Shown: piece after piece, positions 52,101 through 59,592 of the stretch | Position numbering within the stretch: the stretch's first letter is position 1 | How the letters are laid out: each line of letters opens with the position of its first letter | Source: Marisa cornuarietis | Taxonomy: Eukaryota; Mollusca; Gastropoda; Architaenioglossa; Ampullariidae | Length of the DNA stretch: 64,000 bases | Direction: 5' to 3' | Assembly: GCA_004794655.1 (NCBI GenBank) | Contig: SMMW01000554.1 | Span: 11,239,501 to 11,303,500 of the forward strand | Made by a program: the position numbers and the translations under genes | The notes under the pieces: generated by a model | The model's input: only the letters and a program-made list of their open reading frames with translations | The model's database searches: none | What the model was told of the DNA's origin: nothing

Positions 52101-53876
52101 TTCATAGCTGTCCGCCTTGACCATCCATAGAGGCCATTATCAGCTGTGGTGGTAACTTGACCAGCGGATGGTTGTGGTCCCACACAAACTTAACTGAAGT
52201 TTTCTACAAGCCCATCTGGCGATTTAAACATCACTTTTACATATGATGACTGTCAGCCACGGACCACCTGACTCATGCCTGCGGATCACACTTTGAGAAC
52301 CACTGCACTATAGCATAAACTGCTGATTGTTTATCAGAAGCATCGTGTGTTTGGCCCCTTAATCATAAACTGAAGCAAAAATCTGCACCTGCACACAGTG
52401 TCACTTCAAAAGTGCACCCCATGCATGCACCCATCCCAAACACAGGAAGTCTAAAATATTAAAAGCTGTAACAAGAAACTCAACAACAACAACAAAACTG
52501 AGAATCCTGGTGTTGGTTTTTATAGTTTAAAGTGTGAAGCTACAGCTTGTTACTATAATTTGTGCAAAATGTAATAAGGTTTGTAAAAACTGATGCATTT
52601 CCTCCTTTAAAACAATACAAAAGAAAGACATATGATGCTCTGAAACGTTAATGATTAATAGTTGTATGATTCCAAGAAAGCAACGACCATTTCTTGACAG
52701 CAAATAACATTGATTCAAATACTTTTATTTTATGCCGGGGTAACTCATTTAATTTCAAGCTACACCCCACCCAACAACCATTCTTTTTTTTTCCACCTAA
52801 TCACATTTAGCTGCTGCATATACTGCATAACTCCTTACAGCACGTACGTGTGCGTCAACACGTGTATGTGTGTGTGTGTGTGTGTAAAGCTCCGATGATA
52901 GGCACCTCAAGAATGTTAATATTTAATGCGACATACTACCGTTGGCTCTTAACGCAAGTGTTCTGAAATGACTCTAAGGTATAGATAGAAGTAAAACCCT
53001 ATGCTAAGCTTATGAGTCAAGATCAGGCCACCAGTCCCCAAGCTGCTTTGACACACCCTTGTTGGACTCGCGTGCCGTGCGATTTTGCATTCGTAACCGA
53101 TCAATCAAAAGCATCAATTTGGCGTTCTACCTTCTCCAAAAGATACTGAGACAAAAAAGTTTGAAATGCCATGCGTGGTCTAAACTGTCGACCTTTTAAA
53201 CAGCCTTTGAGAAGAAAACGTATGCTAGGTGCTAAAGACGATGACAAGCTTCACACACAAAAAAAGAAAGAAACCAAACGAGAACTTGGCAGAAGCCATT
53301 TTACTCGCAGGCCAGGTGTAAAGGACCTGTTTCTATTTTCAGTTAAAGTATGAAACCCATTACTTTTTATGTTATTGGAATTGTTGAGGACGACAGAAAA
53401 CGGTCCTCTATGTCATCAAATGTTTTGCTAATTCATCGCATTTACCGCCAAATTGTCTTCCAACTCATGTGATTTCGTTTTGATCTCTTCAATGCAGGTG
53501 CGGGTCGACCCACTTGTTACTTCTACTAAAAATTCCTTTATAAATCTACATCTTTAAAGTCGGCGAAAAAAATGTAAAAACTATACTAGCAAATCATATC
53601 CAATCAGATTTGGAAACAACGGAAAATAAAGCGTGCGAATGACTCATACGCCACACAAAGTCCGCTTGTTGATCCCAAGCAGACGACGAAAACAGACTGG
53701 GCTAAAGCAATCCTACAATTACTGCTACCGACAAGAACAGCGAGGAAATCCATAACAAAATCTGTTCGACAACTTTACCTGTTTTTCAAATTTTGCATAA
53801 ACGCATCCAAGGTCAGCTCGGGAAGAAGTACAAAATCTCCAATCCCAAATTCGGGGCCTTCGTGAATCCCTGCCAT
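34012..53876 (-). CDS. Myo1d: Unconventional myosin-Id (class I myosin), complete, 22 coding exons
   Basis: An actin-based, membrane-binding single-headed motor. Exons (minus strand, 5' to 3'): 53876-53779, 50771-50563, 50216-50123, 48945-48780, 48622-48569, 48395-48300, 45140-45021, 44665-44456, 44149-44004, 42159-42045, 41350-41240, 40446-40390, 39868-39723, 39478-39424, 39238-39161, 37933-37562, 37110-36887, 36410-36266, 35737-35636, 35154-35038, 34838-34690, 34177-34012. They total 3030 nt (1009 aa plus stop), with all introns GT-AG and all phases consistent. Visible motifs in order are P-loop [10 protein letters not shown], switch [11 protein letters not shown], switch [16 protein letters not shown], a two-IQ-like lever arm and a TH1 lipid-binding tail ending LSLIFPTSS. 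Length and exon-by-exon similarity fit Myo1D (family knowledge: human about 1006 aa; Drosophila Myo31DF sets left-right asymmetry). The start at 53876 has a strong AGG-ATG-G context and aligns with the family N-terminus. An in-frame upstream ATG at 53972 is less likely. Exon positions are my reading and lack transcript support. Confidence 0.93.
34236..34300 (-). repeat. Short dispersed repeat in Myo1D intron 21
   Basis: It contains GCCAGCAACTAAGGCTATAT preceded by a GTTG-rich tail, the same core as the insertion at 19566-19638. Confidence 0.55.
34690..34838 (-). CDS. Myo1d: Myo1D exon 21 (TH1 tail)
   Basis: It encodes [20 protein letters not shown] and [14 protein letters not shown], matching LTGLSVSNGKDQLVVFH and RIGELVGVL of vertebrates. 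The acceptor is TTTAAG|GTT and the donor is ACAG|GTAAGT. Confidence 0.92.
35038..35154 (-). CDS. Myo1d: Myo1D exon 20 (TH1 tail)
   Basis: It encodes [31 protein letters not shown] and GIPFTN. The AIVFTD...YKLD pattern is the TH1/PH-like core strand pair. The acceptor is GAACAG|GCC and the donor is AAT|GTAAGT. Confidence 0.92.
35636..35737 (-). CDS. Myo1d: Myo1D exon 19 (TH1 tail)
   Basis: This 34-codon exon runs [20 protein letters not shown] and ends [10 protein letters not shown], matching VLFSCHVRK of vertebrate Myo1D. The acceptor is ATACAG|ACA and the donor is AAG|GTAAGT. Confidence 0.9.
36266..36410 (-). CDS. Myo1d: Myo1D exon 18 (TH1 tail)
   Basis: It encodes a split Arg, [18 protein letters not shown] and [18 protein letters not shown], the basic first part of the TH1 lipid-binding tail. 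The acceptor is GCTAG|A and the donor is CAG|GTGAAT. Confidence 0.92.
36493..36731 (+). mobile_element. piggyBac-like MITE, copy 1, in Myo1D intron 17
   Basis: 239 bp beginning TCCTCTTGGTTC and ending GAACCAAGAGGG, followed by TTAA at 36732-36735. The left target is degenerate (GTAA). An internal near-palindrome around CGCCTTGCCC...CGGCAAGG lies at about 36679-36704. It is nearly identical to the copy at 51201-51440 but inverted. Confidence 0.8.
36887..37110 (-). CDS. Myo1d: Myo1D exon 17 (IQ lever arm to TH1)
   Basis: It encodes [17 protein letters not shown] and [14 protein letters not shown] (two degenerate IQ, calmodulin-binding segments). The start of the tail, [16 protein letters not shown], follows. 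The acceptor is ATGCAG|ATG and the donor is CGAG|GTGAAA. Confidence 0.93.
37562..37933 (-). CDS. Myo1d: Myo1D exon 16 (converter, largest exon)
   Basis: This 372-nt exon begins [12 protein letters not shown], contains [18 protein letters not shown] and [12 protein letters not shown], and ends IVLFLQK at the start of IQ motif 1. The acceptor is TTTCAG|ACT and the donor is AAG|GTAACA. Confidence 0.94.
38345..38890 (+). pseudogene. LINE endonuclease-domain remnant (CR1/L2-like) in intron 15
   Basis: Antisense to the myosin gene. In shifting plus-strand frames it reads [12 protein letters not shown], then [16 protein letters not shown], then [15 protein letters not shown] and [19 protein letters not shown]. 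These match the ET-WL, GGG(I/V)A, DFNxHFED and HKHGHTLDL landmarks of non-LTR retrotransposon endonucleases. Multiple stops and frameshifts show it is dead. Confidence 0.65.
39161..39238 (-). CDS. Myo1d: Myo1D exon 15
   Basis: This 26-codon exon encodes [20 protein letters not shown] and then ENLASK. Its donor is AAG|GTTTCT, the weakest donor of the gene. The frame and the K|TPFYVRC junction support it. Confidence 0.88.
39424..39478 (-). CDS. Myo1d: Myo1D exon 14
   Basis: This 55-nt exon encodes [19 protein letters not shown], the loop-2 region. MWPEGK is shared with vertebrate Myo1D. The acceptor is CAACAG|C and the donor is GAG|GTGGGA. Confidence 0.9.
39723..39868 (-). CDS. Myo1d: Myo1D exon 13
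   Basis: It encodes [20 protein letters not shown] then [16 protein letters not shown], the conserved HYAGDV actin-binding cleft region. The acceptor is GTGCAG|CTA and the donor is ACAG|GTATTT. Confidence 0.93.
40390..40446 (-). CDS. Myo1d: Myo1D exon 12
   Basis: This 57-nt exon encodes [19 protein letters not shown]. It joins in frame to LAPADK of the next exon, as in the family's RKL junction. The acceptor is TTTTCAG|ATG and the donor is AAA|GTCAGT. Confidence 0.9.
40845..40925 (+). repeat. LINE/SINE 3' end in Myo1D intron 11
   Basis: The text TGTAAAGCGCTCTGAGCAAA, then TTGGAAAAGTGCCATTAC and an AT-rich tail, is the generic 3' end of CR1-like elements of this genome (compare 26749-26810 on the other strand). 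No coding part is recognised upstream in the intron. Confidence 0.45.
41240..41350 (-). CDS. Myo1d: Myo1D exon 11
   Basis: This 37-codon exon reads [19 protein letters not shown], then [18 protein letters not shown], typical of the lower 50K domain of class I myosins. The acceptor is CACAG|GTG and the donor is GAA|GTGAGT. Confidence 0.92.
42045..42159 (-). CDS. Myo1d: Myo1D exon 10 (relay helix)
   Basis: It completes [18 protein letters not shown] and continues [21 protein letters not shown], the myosin relay helix. The acceptor is TTCCAG|T and the donor is CAT|GTGAGT. Confidence 0.93.
42160..44003 (-). other. Myo1D intron 9 (1.8 kb)
   Basis: AT-rich with poly-A/T runs and a short TA run near 42950. 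I see no gene or recognisable transposon. Confidence 0.7.
44004..44149 (-). CDS. Myo1d: Myo1D exon 9 (switch II)
   Basis: It encodes [19 protein letters not shown] and then [24 protein letters not shown] is switch II with its invariant Gly and Glu. The acceptor is TTTGCAG|GC and the donor is CAG|GTAAGT. Confidence 0.93.
44456..44665 (-). CDS. Myo1d: Myo1D exon 8
   Basis: This 210-nt exon of 70 codons begins GNIGFEPS (the LHL|GN junction) and ends YARDAFAK, the conserved helix before the motor's lower half. The acceptor is AATCAG|GGC and the donor is AAG|GTAAGA. Confidence 0.92.
45021..45140 (-). CDS. Myo1d: Myo1D exon 7
   Basis: It encodes [20 protein letters not shown] and runs to VIAAVLHL. 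The in-frame donor is CTG|GTTGGT, a weak match to the consensus. A stronger-looking GTATGC four bases further on would shift the frame against the next exon. Confidence 0.88.
45141..48299 (-). other. Myo1D intron 6 (3.2 kb)
   Basis: Apart from the repeat at 47185-47560 and a small palindrome at 46259-46292 it is AT-rich, with CA/CG-rich runs near 45730-45770 and 45900. No other gene is seen. Confidence 0.7.
47185..47560 (-). repeat. Dispersed repeat 3' region in Myo1D intron 6
   Basis: On the minus strand the sequence ends ATGCGCTATATAAATCATG followed by a TTATTATTCTTATT tail, the style of a LINE/SINE 3' end. About 350 bp upstream on that strand belongs to the same low-complexity unit. No coding domain is recognised. 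Confidence 0.4.
48300..48395 (-). CDS. Myo1d: Myo1D exon 6
   Basis: This 96-nt exon in phase 0 encodes [15 protein letters not shown] and ends GGDPK. It corresponds to the upper-50K segment. The acceptor is GTACAG|CTT and the donor is AAAG|GTAATT. Confidence 0.92.
48569..48622 (-). CDS. Myo1d: Myo1D exon 5
   Basis: This 54-nt exon of exactly 18 codons reads [18 protein letters not shown], the conserved relay segment after switch I. The acceptor is TTTTTCAG|AGT and the donor is CAG|GTGAGT. Confidence 0.92.
48780..48945 (-). CDS. Myo1d: Myo1D exon 4 (switch I)
   Basis: It encodes [24 protein letters not shown] and the stretch to [11 protein letters not shown]. This includes the switch I loop that senses ATP gamma-phosphate. 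The acceptor is TTTTAG|G and the donor is AAG|GTGGGG. Confidence 0.93.
49287..49553 (+). pseudogene. Truncated THAP-domain N-terminus in the P-like MITE
   Basis: An 88-codon frame starting [11 protein letters not shown]. It shows CSMEGC (C-x4-C), VSFFRL and [12 protein letters not shown], the first half of a THAP zinc finger (C2CH). The second half with the C-x2-H pair is absent because the frame runs into the hairpin. Family knowledge: P-element transposases begin with a THAP domain. This supports an internally deleted P-like origin and is not a functional protein. Confidence 0.6.
49464..49555. repeat. Large hairpin (41-bp arms, 10-nt loop)
   Basis: Left arm 49464-49504 and right arm 49515-49555 are complementary with two mismatches; the innermost stretch of 30-plus bp is perfect. 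The loop is GGAATCTATT. It lies inside the P-like MITE. Confidence 0.95.
50123..50216 (-). CDS. Myo1d: Myo1D exon 3 (P-loop)
   Basis: It encodes the nucleotide-binding P-loop [11 protein letters not shown] followed by [11 protein letters not shown], ending in a split Arg codon. The usual P-loop Ala of class I myosins is Ser here. The acceptor is TTTTAG|GA and the donor is AAAG|GTATGA. Confidence 0.92.
50563..50771 (-). CDS. Myo1d: Myo1D exon 2 (motor, up to P-loop)
   Basis: It continues [21 protein letters not shown], the start of the myosin motor core, through [18 protein letters not shown]. It stops inside the first Gly of the P-loop (CIVISG). The acceptor is TTTTTCAG|A and the donor is CAG|GTAACA. 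Confidence 0.93.
51201..51440 (-). mobile_element. piggyBac-like MITE, copy 2, nested in the hAT element
   Basis: 240 bp flanked by TTAA at 51197-51200 and 51441-51444. The ends are CTCTCTTGGTTT and the complement of CCCTCTTGGTTC. A TTAA target and C/G-rich first bases are typical of piggyBac elements. It is the reverse complement of the copy at 36493-36731 with only scattered differences. There is no coding capacity. Confidence 0.82.
51449..52036 (-). pseudogene. Collapsed hAT transposase (ZBED5/SCAND3/FAM200 type)
   Basis: A 195-codon open frame inside the hAT element. Residues about 100-130 ([20 protein letters not shown]) resemble the N-terminal zinc-finger segment of ZBED5/FAM200-like hAT transposases. 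Residues about 138-180 ([33 protein letters not shown]) are the C-terminal hAT dimerisation region. The whole catalytic middle is missing between them, so it is an internal-deletion product. The first ~95 residues are unrecognised. Confidence 0.82.
52314..53778 (-). other. 5' part of Myo1D intron 1
   Basis: A TG microsatellite lies at about 52864-52885 and there are poly-A/T runs. No coding region or delimitable transposon is recognised. Intron 1 as a whole spans 50772-53778. Confidence 0.6.
53779..53876 (-). CDS. Myo1d: Myo1D exon 1 (start codon)
   Basis: The exon encodes [18 protein letters not shown] and the rest of the N-terminal segment, ending LKN plus two bases of an Arg codon. The donor is CAG|GTAAAG. 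The same frame stays open upstream to an ATG at 53972, but the 53876 ATG has A at -3 and G at +4 and matches where family members begin. Confidence 0.88.
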
Positions 53877-54562
53877 CCTTGCAAAAGTGAAACTGCTGTG
53901 TGACAGCGAGGTAGAGCCTAGGACATACTCGACACTGCCGCTACATGCCGCCGGCCTCAAGTGTGTTTGCAATGGGCGCGATCCAGCGTGAGGGGAGAGA
54001 ACTCAAGGCTACGTCACCGACGTCCGTTATTTTTATTTTATTTAATCATTTAATTTGTGCAAATTCGTCGTAGAAACAACCTGCACTGGACTAGCTAAAT
54101 TACCTTAACTTTAACATAAGGAACACTGAGCAGGCGCAAAATATTCTGGACCAGTTATAATTGTCTACAGTGTGTATGTGGTCGATGAGTTCAATAATTG
54201 TCTCGCAAGTGGTCAACTCTTATTTTTTGAAAAACTATAAAAATTTGCTAGAGTGTACATTGCTGGTTTATACAGACATTTTTAGTATTTTTTCAACTTG
54301 AATCACCAACCAGCGTAAAAAATATATCAATGTATAGCCCAGTCCTTCATCTCGCACTTGTTACATGTATTTCTTAATAAAACATTATCAGAGAAAAGAT
54401 TTCAGGCAGTAAAAAAAAAAAAGTCTATTGATCACTTAATTCGTCGTAGTTGTTTTTACAGAAATCCACCTAGGCTAGTTCGAAGATTTTCAATCGAGAT
54501 TTGTCAAGCATGCACATTGTGTATACATTTATACTGAGGTCGTTCCCTAATTTTTTTTTTTT

Positions 54563-54812
54563 AAGGTCGTTTTTATAGGGAGGGTGAGATGTCAGCTCGT
54601 CTTCTCGGAGCTGGTTTGTTGTGAGGGTGGTGTCCATCTCCTCTCCCTCTCTTTGCTATACATTTTCCCATCCCGCAGTGGAGTCAGGTATCCTTTCCCT
54701 GCAGCTGCATGGATCGACTGGGGAAATAAGCTTCGTGAAACGATGAGTACACTACTAAAAAGCCGACACGCCTCCGGATTTGGACGCCGATGTTCTAACC
54801 GCTTTATCAACT
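54563..54812 (-). repeat. tRNA-derived SINE, copy 2
   Basis: Minus strand: AAAGCGGTTAGAACATCGGC and CGTCCAAATCCGG at the head, and a body sharing the GGAG-GTGAG and CTCCTCTCC blocks with 28040-28290. Confidence 0.5.
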
Positions 54813-55818
54813 ATCCATTAATTTGGGCAGTGACGTGGTGTGTGTGTGTGTGAGAGAGAGAGACGGAAATAGCTGAAGTATAAAAGGCAATCTTCAATGG
54901 ACGCAAAGTAAAAGAGAGATGTGTAGGTAAGGCGCAATCTTGGGTTTGTTTCACTCGTACAAGCGGTGCGAGAGAGTTTGAGCGCGGAGAGAACCTTTCT
55001 TTAAAATGTATTTTTAGATCGCTTATCACACCTTGTAATCGTCAGTGGTAAGTATCCGCCTTTGGCAGCGGTCGAGTCGATTTGGCAACAGTTGACAGAC
55101 TACCAGAATGAAACGATAAGATCGACCTACTCTAGAACTTTGAAGAAGTATATTACGATCTGCCTTTTATTTGAGAATGTTCCATTGCAGGGTGTGTCTG
55201 TGTGTATGCGTGAGAGAGAGAAGGAGAGGGAACATAATTAAGGTGCCGTTTTCTCAATATAATGATTTTCTACTCCGATCACCTTTTCTTCGTGGAATAT
55301 TCAACTCCAGTGTCTCTACGTGTTTGTCCCTTTTTCTTAGTAGACTGTTTCACTCCGAGGGAAGAGACTGGACATATAATTGCTGTTATGTTCAGACAGC
55401 TGACTGGCACCGCCTGCAAAACAAGCGCGCGCCTATACTCGTCCATTAAGTCTCGGCCGTCGCTCATTCTCTTGCGTTGAGTCCAGTATTTGGAGTGCCC
55501 TGCCTCCCTCTCTCCGCACAACGGAAATACCTAATGTAATCGCTTTACCCGGGCTGTTACTTTCTTCACCATCTCCTCTCTAGTTTCTTTCATCTTCCAG
55601 GCAATGTTCACTGTGCATGTGTGTTTTTGCCTATAATGCGCCTACTTTCTCGTTTCGTGTCTTTTTGAAACGTAACAAGCACTTACATTTTCAACAAAAA
55701 GGAAAATTTTTGTGTCACGGACTCACGGTACTAGCTAGATAAGCTACATGAGCTCGCGAAATCGCAGGGCCATCTTTACAAATCGTTTTGTTGTTCCGCT
55801 TTCATTTTCCTGTGATTC

Positions 55819-55822
<4 letters not shown>

Positions 55823-55879
<57 letters not shown>
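55823..55879 (+). repeat. (TG)n microsatellite
   Basis: An uninterrupted TG tract of about 57 bp. Confidence 0.97.
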
Positions 55880-55881
<2 letters not shown>

Positions 55882-56341
55882 AATGCTCATTTAACGAAGG
55901 AGTAAGTGACCCCCATCTGTAAATGCGTGATTTGTCTTTTGCATTTAGTATTAGTGGTGATCTTTCATAAAGCCAGGCACGCAGACCGCACACATATTGT
56001 ACTTATTTTTTCATTGGTAATGTATCAAATAAGCGCAACGTTCACACAAATATCATATCCAGAGTTTAACGAGGTGGAGAAGACAGGAAGGTCGCTCGAC
56101 TGTCGAGCAGATGTGGTGGCTGGAAAACTCCTCCTGCCCACGCAGCAGAAATGGGTACCTGACATGACTGGAAGTAAGGAGAGGACTGAGTTTCATTGCA
56201 TATGCTGTGCCCTGGAAAGGGTGAACCACTTAGGTTCACGGTCCCTGCGGCCAGTCGGCTGTCGAAAGTAGTGTGATGCACATTAGTAAAACGAAATTGG
56301 GAGAGGGGCAGTTAGCAAATATATAAAGTATATTTGATTGT

Positions 56342-56432
<91 letters not shown>
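56342..56432 (+). repeat. (TTTC)n microsatellite
   Basis: An uninterrupted TTTC/TTCT tetranucleotide tract of about 90 bp, a polypurine/polypyrimidine run. Confidence 0.97.
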
Positions 56433-59123
56433 AGATGTAAGAATGTTTATCCAATAACAAACTCAAGCAGGCTCACAGAGAGCTGAATGCTTTGTGGACG
56501 TCGTTGAGGCAGCTCATAAGCTGCAGGTCCCTCTGCAAGATGATATTATATTATGCTCGGAGGCTCGACATCGATGCTGCTGGGGCTTCCACCTGCTTCT
56601 TCAAGTCGTCACAATAAAGGTTTTCTTCTTTCAATTTTTGTTTCCATCGTCCTCGGTTGCAGACTCGTAAGCAGCCTGTACATTTTCTCCACAAGTAATC
56701 GTCATACGAACGAATATACAGGGAGTCAACGGCCGCTAATGGACTATTTTCGATTCTTGCCATCTTGTCGCTTATATGACAAATTAATGCTGCGAATAAT
56801 GTAAGTGTGTAATACAGGTTTGATCGTGAGGAAACTTGTGAGAAACACTGAGGGCTTGGGTAGCAAATATGGTTAAATGCAACGATATTTTTTCTGTACG
56901 ATGCAACCCACATTAATTAGTGGTGAAGTGAAATCTGTGACACTGCACATGTTGTCAATAACACAGTCTGGAAGATGAGGTGCAAGCTGTTGGAATGAAG
57001 CGGAAATAACATCAGACGTGTACATTCCTGATTTATATGCCGAGGGGTGAGAGAATGTGGATATTAAATGTCTAACGTATTTTTAAGAAAGTCAGGATAT
57101 TACAGATTATATTTCATACGGACATAACTATCTTTAATTTCCTTTTCTGGAAAAAAATCATTTCCTTGAGGTCTGTCATTACATATGCCATAGTCTATTA
57201 AAACGAACTAGTGATAAAACTTGATCTTCAGTGCCAGGGAAACAGAGAAAGCAATGTTTGTTATTTTTTAATCGATGTGCGATGTTTGGTGTAAATTACT
57301 TCACTGACTGACGATTACATCATTGTTCGTCTTAATATACTTTTTAAGCGCTCTAATAAGCGTTTAAATTATAATCTCTTGTGATTTGCACATTGCTTGA
57401 AAATAAAATTTGTTTTTGCTGTATCATGCAAAGTTTTCCCCTTTGCTTAGCAGCTGTTGATACGTTGTAAGCATAGTTTTTCTGCCCTAAACAACTTTTT
57501 GGGCTAGAATTTACGTAAATTTCTTTCAAGCCTATGTTTGTCTGCTTGTATCCTTTTATTTGATATCGGCATTTGCTATGTTCTTGATGTTTTGAGGCGT
57601 TGTCGTGGTTTGTAACACATCAGGTGGTCCTGATGCTAAAATGTAGTTTGTACATGTCAAAGCAAAGCCGCCAACAACTTTTATAAGCAATATGCTGTAC
57701 CATAAATAGTTTATTTTATTAAATATTTCATACATATTGTCATAAATGGTATCATACTGTTTTATACTAGGATCATTAACTCCCCTATTGTGTGTATTGG
57801 AGGAATGGAGTAAAAGCTTCTCCAGAATTTATAATCGTGTTACGTTTACATCCGGATTGATTTATTGTCCTTTGTCTGCTGTTCTAAATCTTTTCTCCCT
57901 ATCGACTACTCTCCTGTTTTTCTTAATTCGATGCTTATGGGTGTGCGTGTGTATGACTGTTAGTACAAAACACTCAATGTGTGTATGGCTGCTAGTACAA
58001 AATACTTAGTGGGTGGATGACTGTTAGTACTAAATAATCAGTGTGTGGATGAATTATCTCCGTGCTACTTACACAGACCACAATATTATTTTGACTTTTT
58101 AAAATTGTTTTTGTTGTCGTTCACGTTTTCCTCGTGGATGATTCTATGGCTATGATCTCTTATAATGCCCTCATTTCCACATACAGGTTGCATTTTTAAA
58201 TGGTTCGTCCTTTCGCTTTGTATCCGTAAGTGGGGGGTGGATAAGTCTGCAGCAGCTTCTGATAAAATCGTATAACATTTGATGAAAGGATCAGTGAAGG
58301 GCAGAGAAAGGCAGAGAAGATTTCCGGTAATTAGACACATGGATAGTTACTCAAAAACTCTTCACCTTCCTCATGATTCATCATTTGTTCTCTGTTCAAA
58401 GTTCAAGATTTCTGTGTGACGAAGAGATTTGTGGAGCAGGGAAGCCCAACAACACATTGGGCGGTGGTGAGCGTGATATGATGAAGGAAGCAAAGAAATG
58501 CTAAGGGCTGTGATGGAAAAACTCACACCCTTTTCCCCATATTCATGGCTAAATGACTATGGAGAATTATCATTCTCTATTTAACCGCCGCGTACCACTT
58601 CGACTGTGTGTGTGTGTGTCGCTTACAACCCAAGACTTTTCTCGGTGAATCAGCCCTTGTGTCTACAGTCACTTCCTGCACCGGGATATCCGTCATGTAA
58701 CATCGGCGCAGCGACTCGGGCTCTGCTTGGTGACAAGAGTTCACACAAGAGGCCAGTCTCATCCAGAGTTACTCCAACGTGTTTTCTACCACCAGGATTT
58801 CCTAACCCAGCAATCAGGAAGCAAGACTCATTGGTCCCACGGTAGTGACCAGTCTGAGCATTCTAAAAATCGTGTTTTCTCTAGTCTTGCATGCACAATT
58901 TAGTTCTCACCAATTAACACGCGATAGACCACTACCATCACTGTAGGCTTGATCACTGGTCAGCCGCAACAGTAATTTAAGTGAAAATGGAAATATATAT
59001 CACGGGTCATAATATATTACCCAGTGCTTCTAAGTCATTTCTGTAGATAGGACTAACACTCAAATGTATTCGATATCTTAATACTCCAGCTGTTGAGTTT
59101 ATAATCAGATTTTAGTTTCGGTA

Positions 59124-59283
59124 TCATCAGTGGTGGTATAGGAAGATGCTCGGCTTTGTTGGGGGGGGGGGTGAGGAGTCATGCTGACCGTGAACGACGT
59201 TCACATTCTTGTCCCCTCAGTATCTTTTTTAAGGGGGCGGCTGCCTCATCCCTTTTGTTCCCCTGGTTCCTACACCACTGATC
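59124..59283 (+). repeat. 160-bp repeat with inverted ends (ATCAGTGGTG...CACCACTGAT)
   Basis: It begins ATCAGTGGTGGTATAGGAAG and ends GGTTCCTACACCACTGAT, giving imperfect ~15-bp inverted ends. The internal G-run and the TTCACATTCTTGTCCCCTCA block match the reverse complement of 20991-21170. It is probably a MITE. Confidence 0.6.
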
Positions 59284-59499
59284 ATGACAGTTCCACCCAT
59301 GCCCATCCATCCCTTTCTAAGTGATCGTTTAGCTTTGAACAATGGCGGTTTCCTTTTCAATGTCATTGCACGTGAAAAAGTGTTATTTTTATGTCGATAG
59401 CACTAGTTTTACCTGAGGAGTTCTAAGCGGAACACCGCGCCTCGATTGAGTGTGTTTTTCAATGCAAAGAGGAAATTTGGTCATTAGAGTGGGTGGGTG

Positions 59500-59592
59500 T
59501 GCGCGCGCGCGCGCGCGCGTGTGTGTCCATACGATTTCAAGAGGAGTTAACCACCGCCGCCACCCCCTACACACACACACACACACACACAC
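59500..59592 (+). repeat. (GC)n, (GT)n and (CA)n cluster
   Basis: A GCGC tract of about 20 bp (59500-59519) is followed by GTGTGTG and, 45 bp later, a CA tract of about 22 bp. These are alternating purine-pyrimidine runs. Confidence 0.95.

Larger units (their letters stand above)
50995..52305 (-). mobile_element. hAT transposon, internally deleted, in Myo1D intron 1
   Basis: A 1311-bp element with terminal inverted repeats CAGTGGTTCTCAAA at 50995 and its complement ending at 52305. It is flanked by a perfect 8-bp duplication CACTATAG (50987-50994 and 52306-52313). The TIR sequence and 8-bp duplication are diagnostic of hAT elements. It encloses a reduced transposase frame on the minus strand and a nested piggyBac-like MITE at 51201-51440. 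Confidence 0.92.
54813..59123. other. Upstream intergenic DNA with microsatellites
   Basis: Apart from the TG and TTTC tracts it holds short TG/GA runs (54837-54863, 55192-55225). A minus-strand 120-codon frame at 56913-56551 has no recognised domain. No gene is supported. Confidence 0.55.

Noticed and set aside
53877..53972. Upstream in-frame ATG extending Myo1D by 32 residues
   Set aside because: The extension has no family counterpart and the 53876 ATG has the better start context.
56551..56913. 120-codon minus-strand frame
   Set aside because: Composition and lack of any recognisable motif or splice context do not support a gene.
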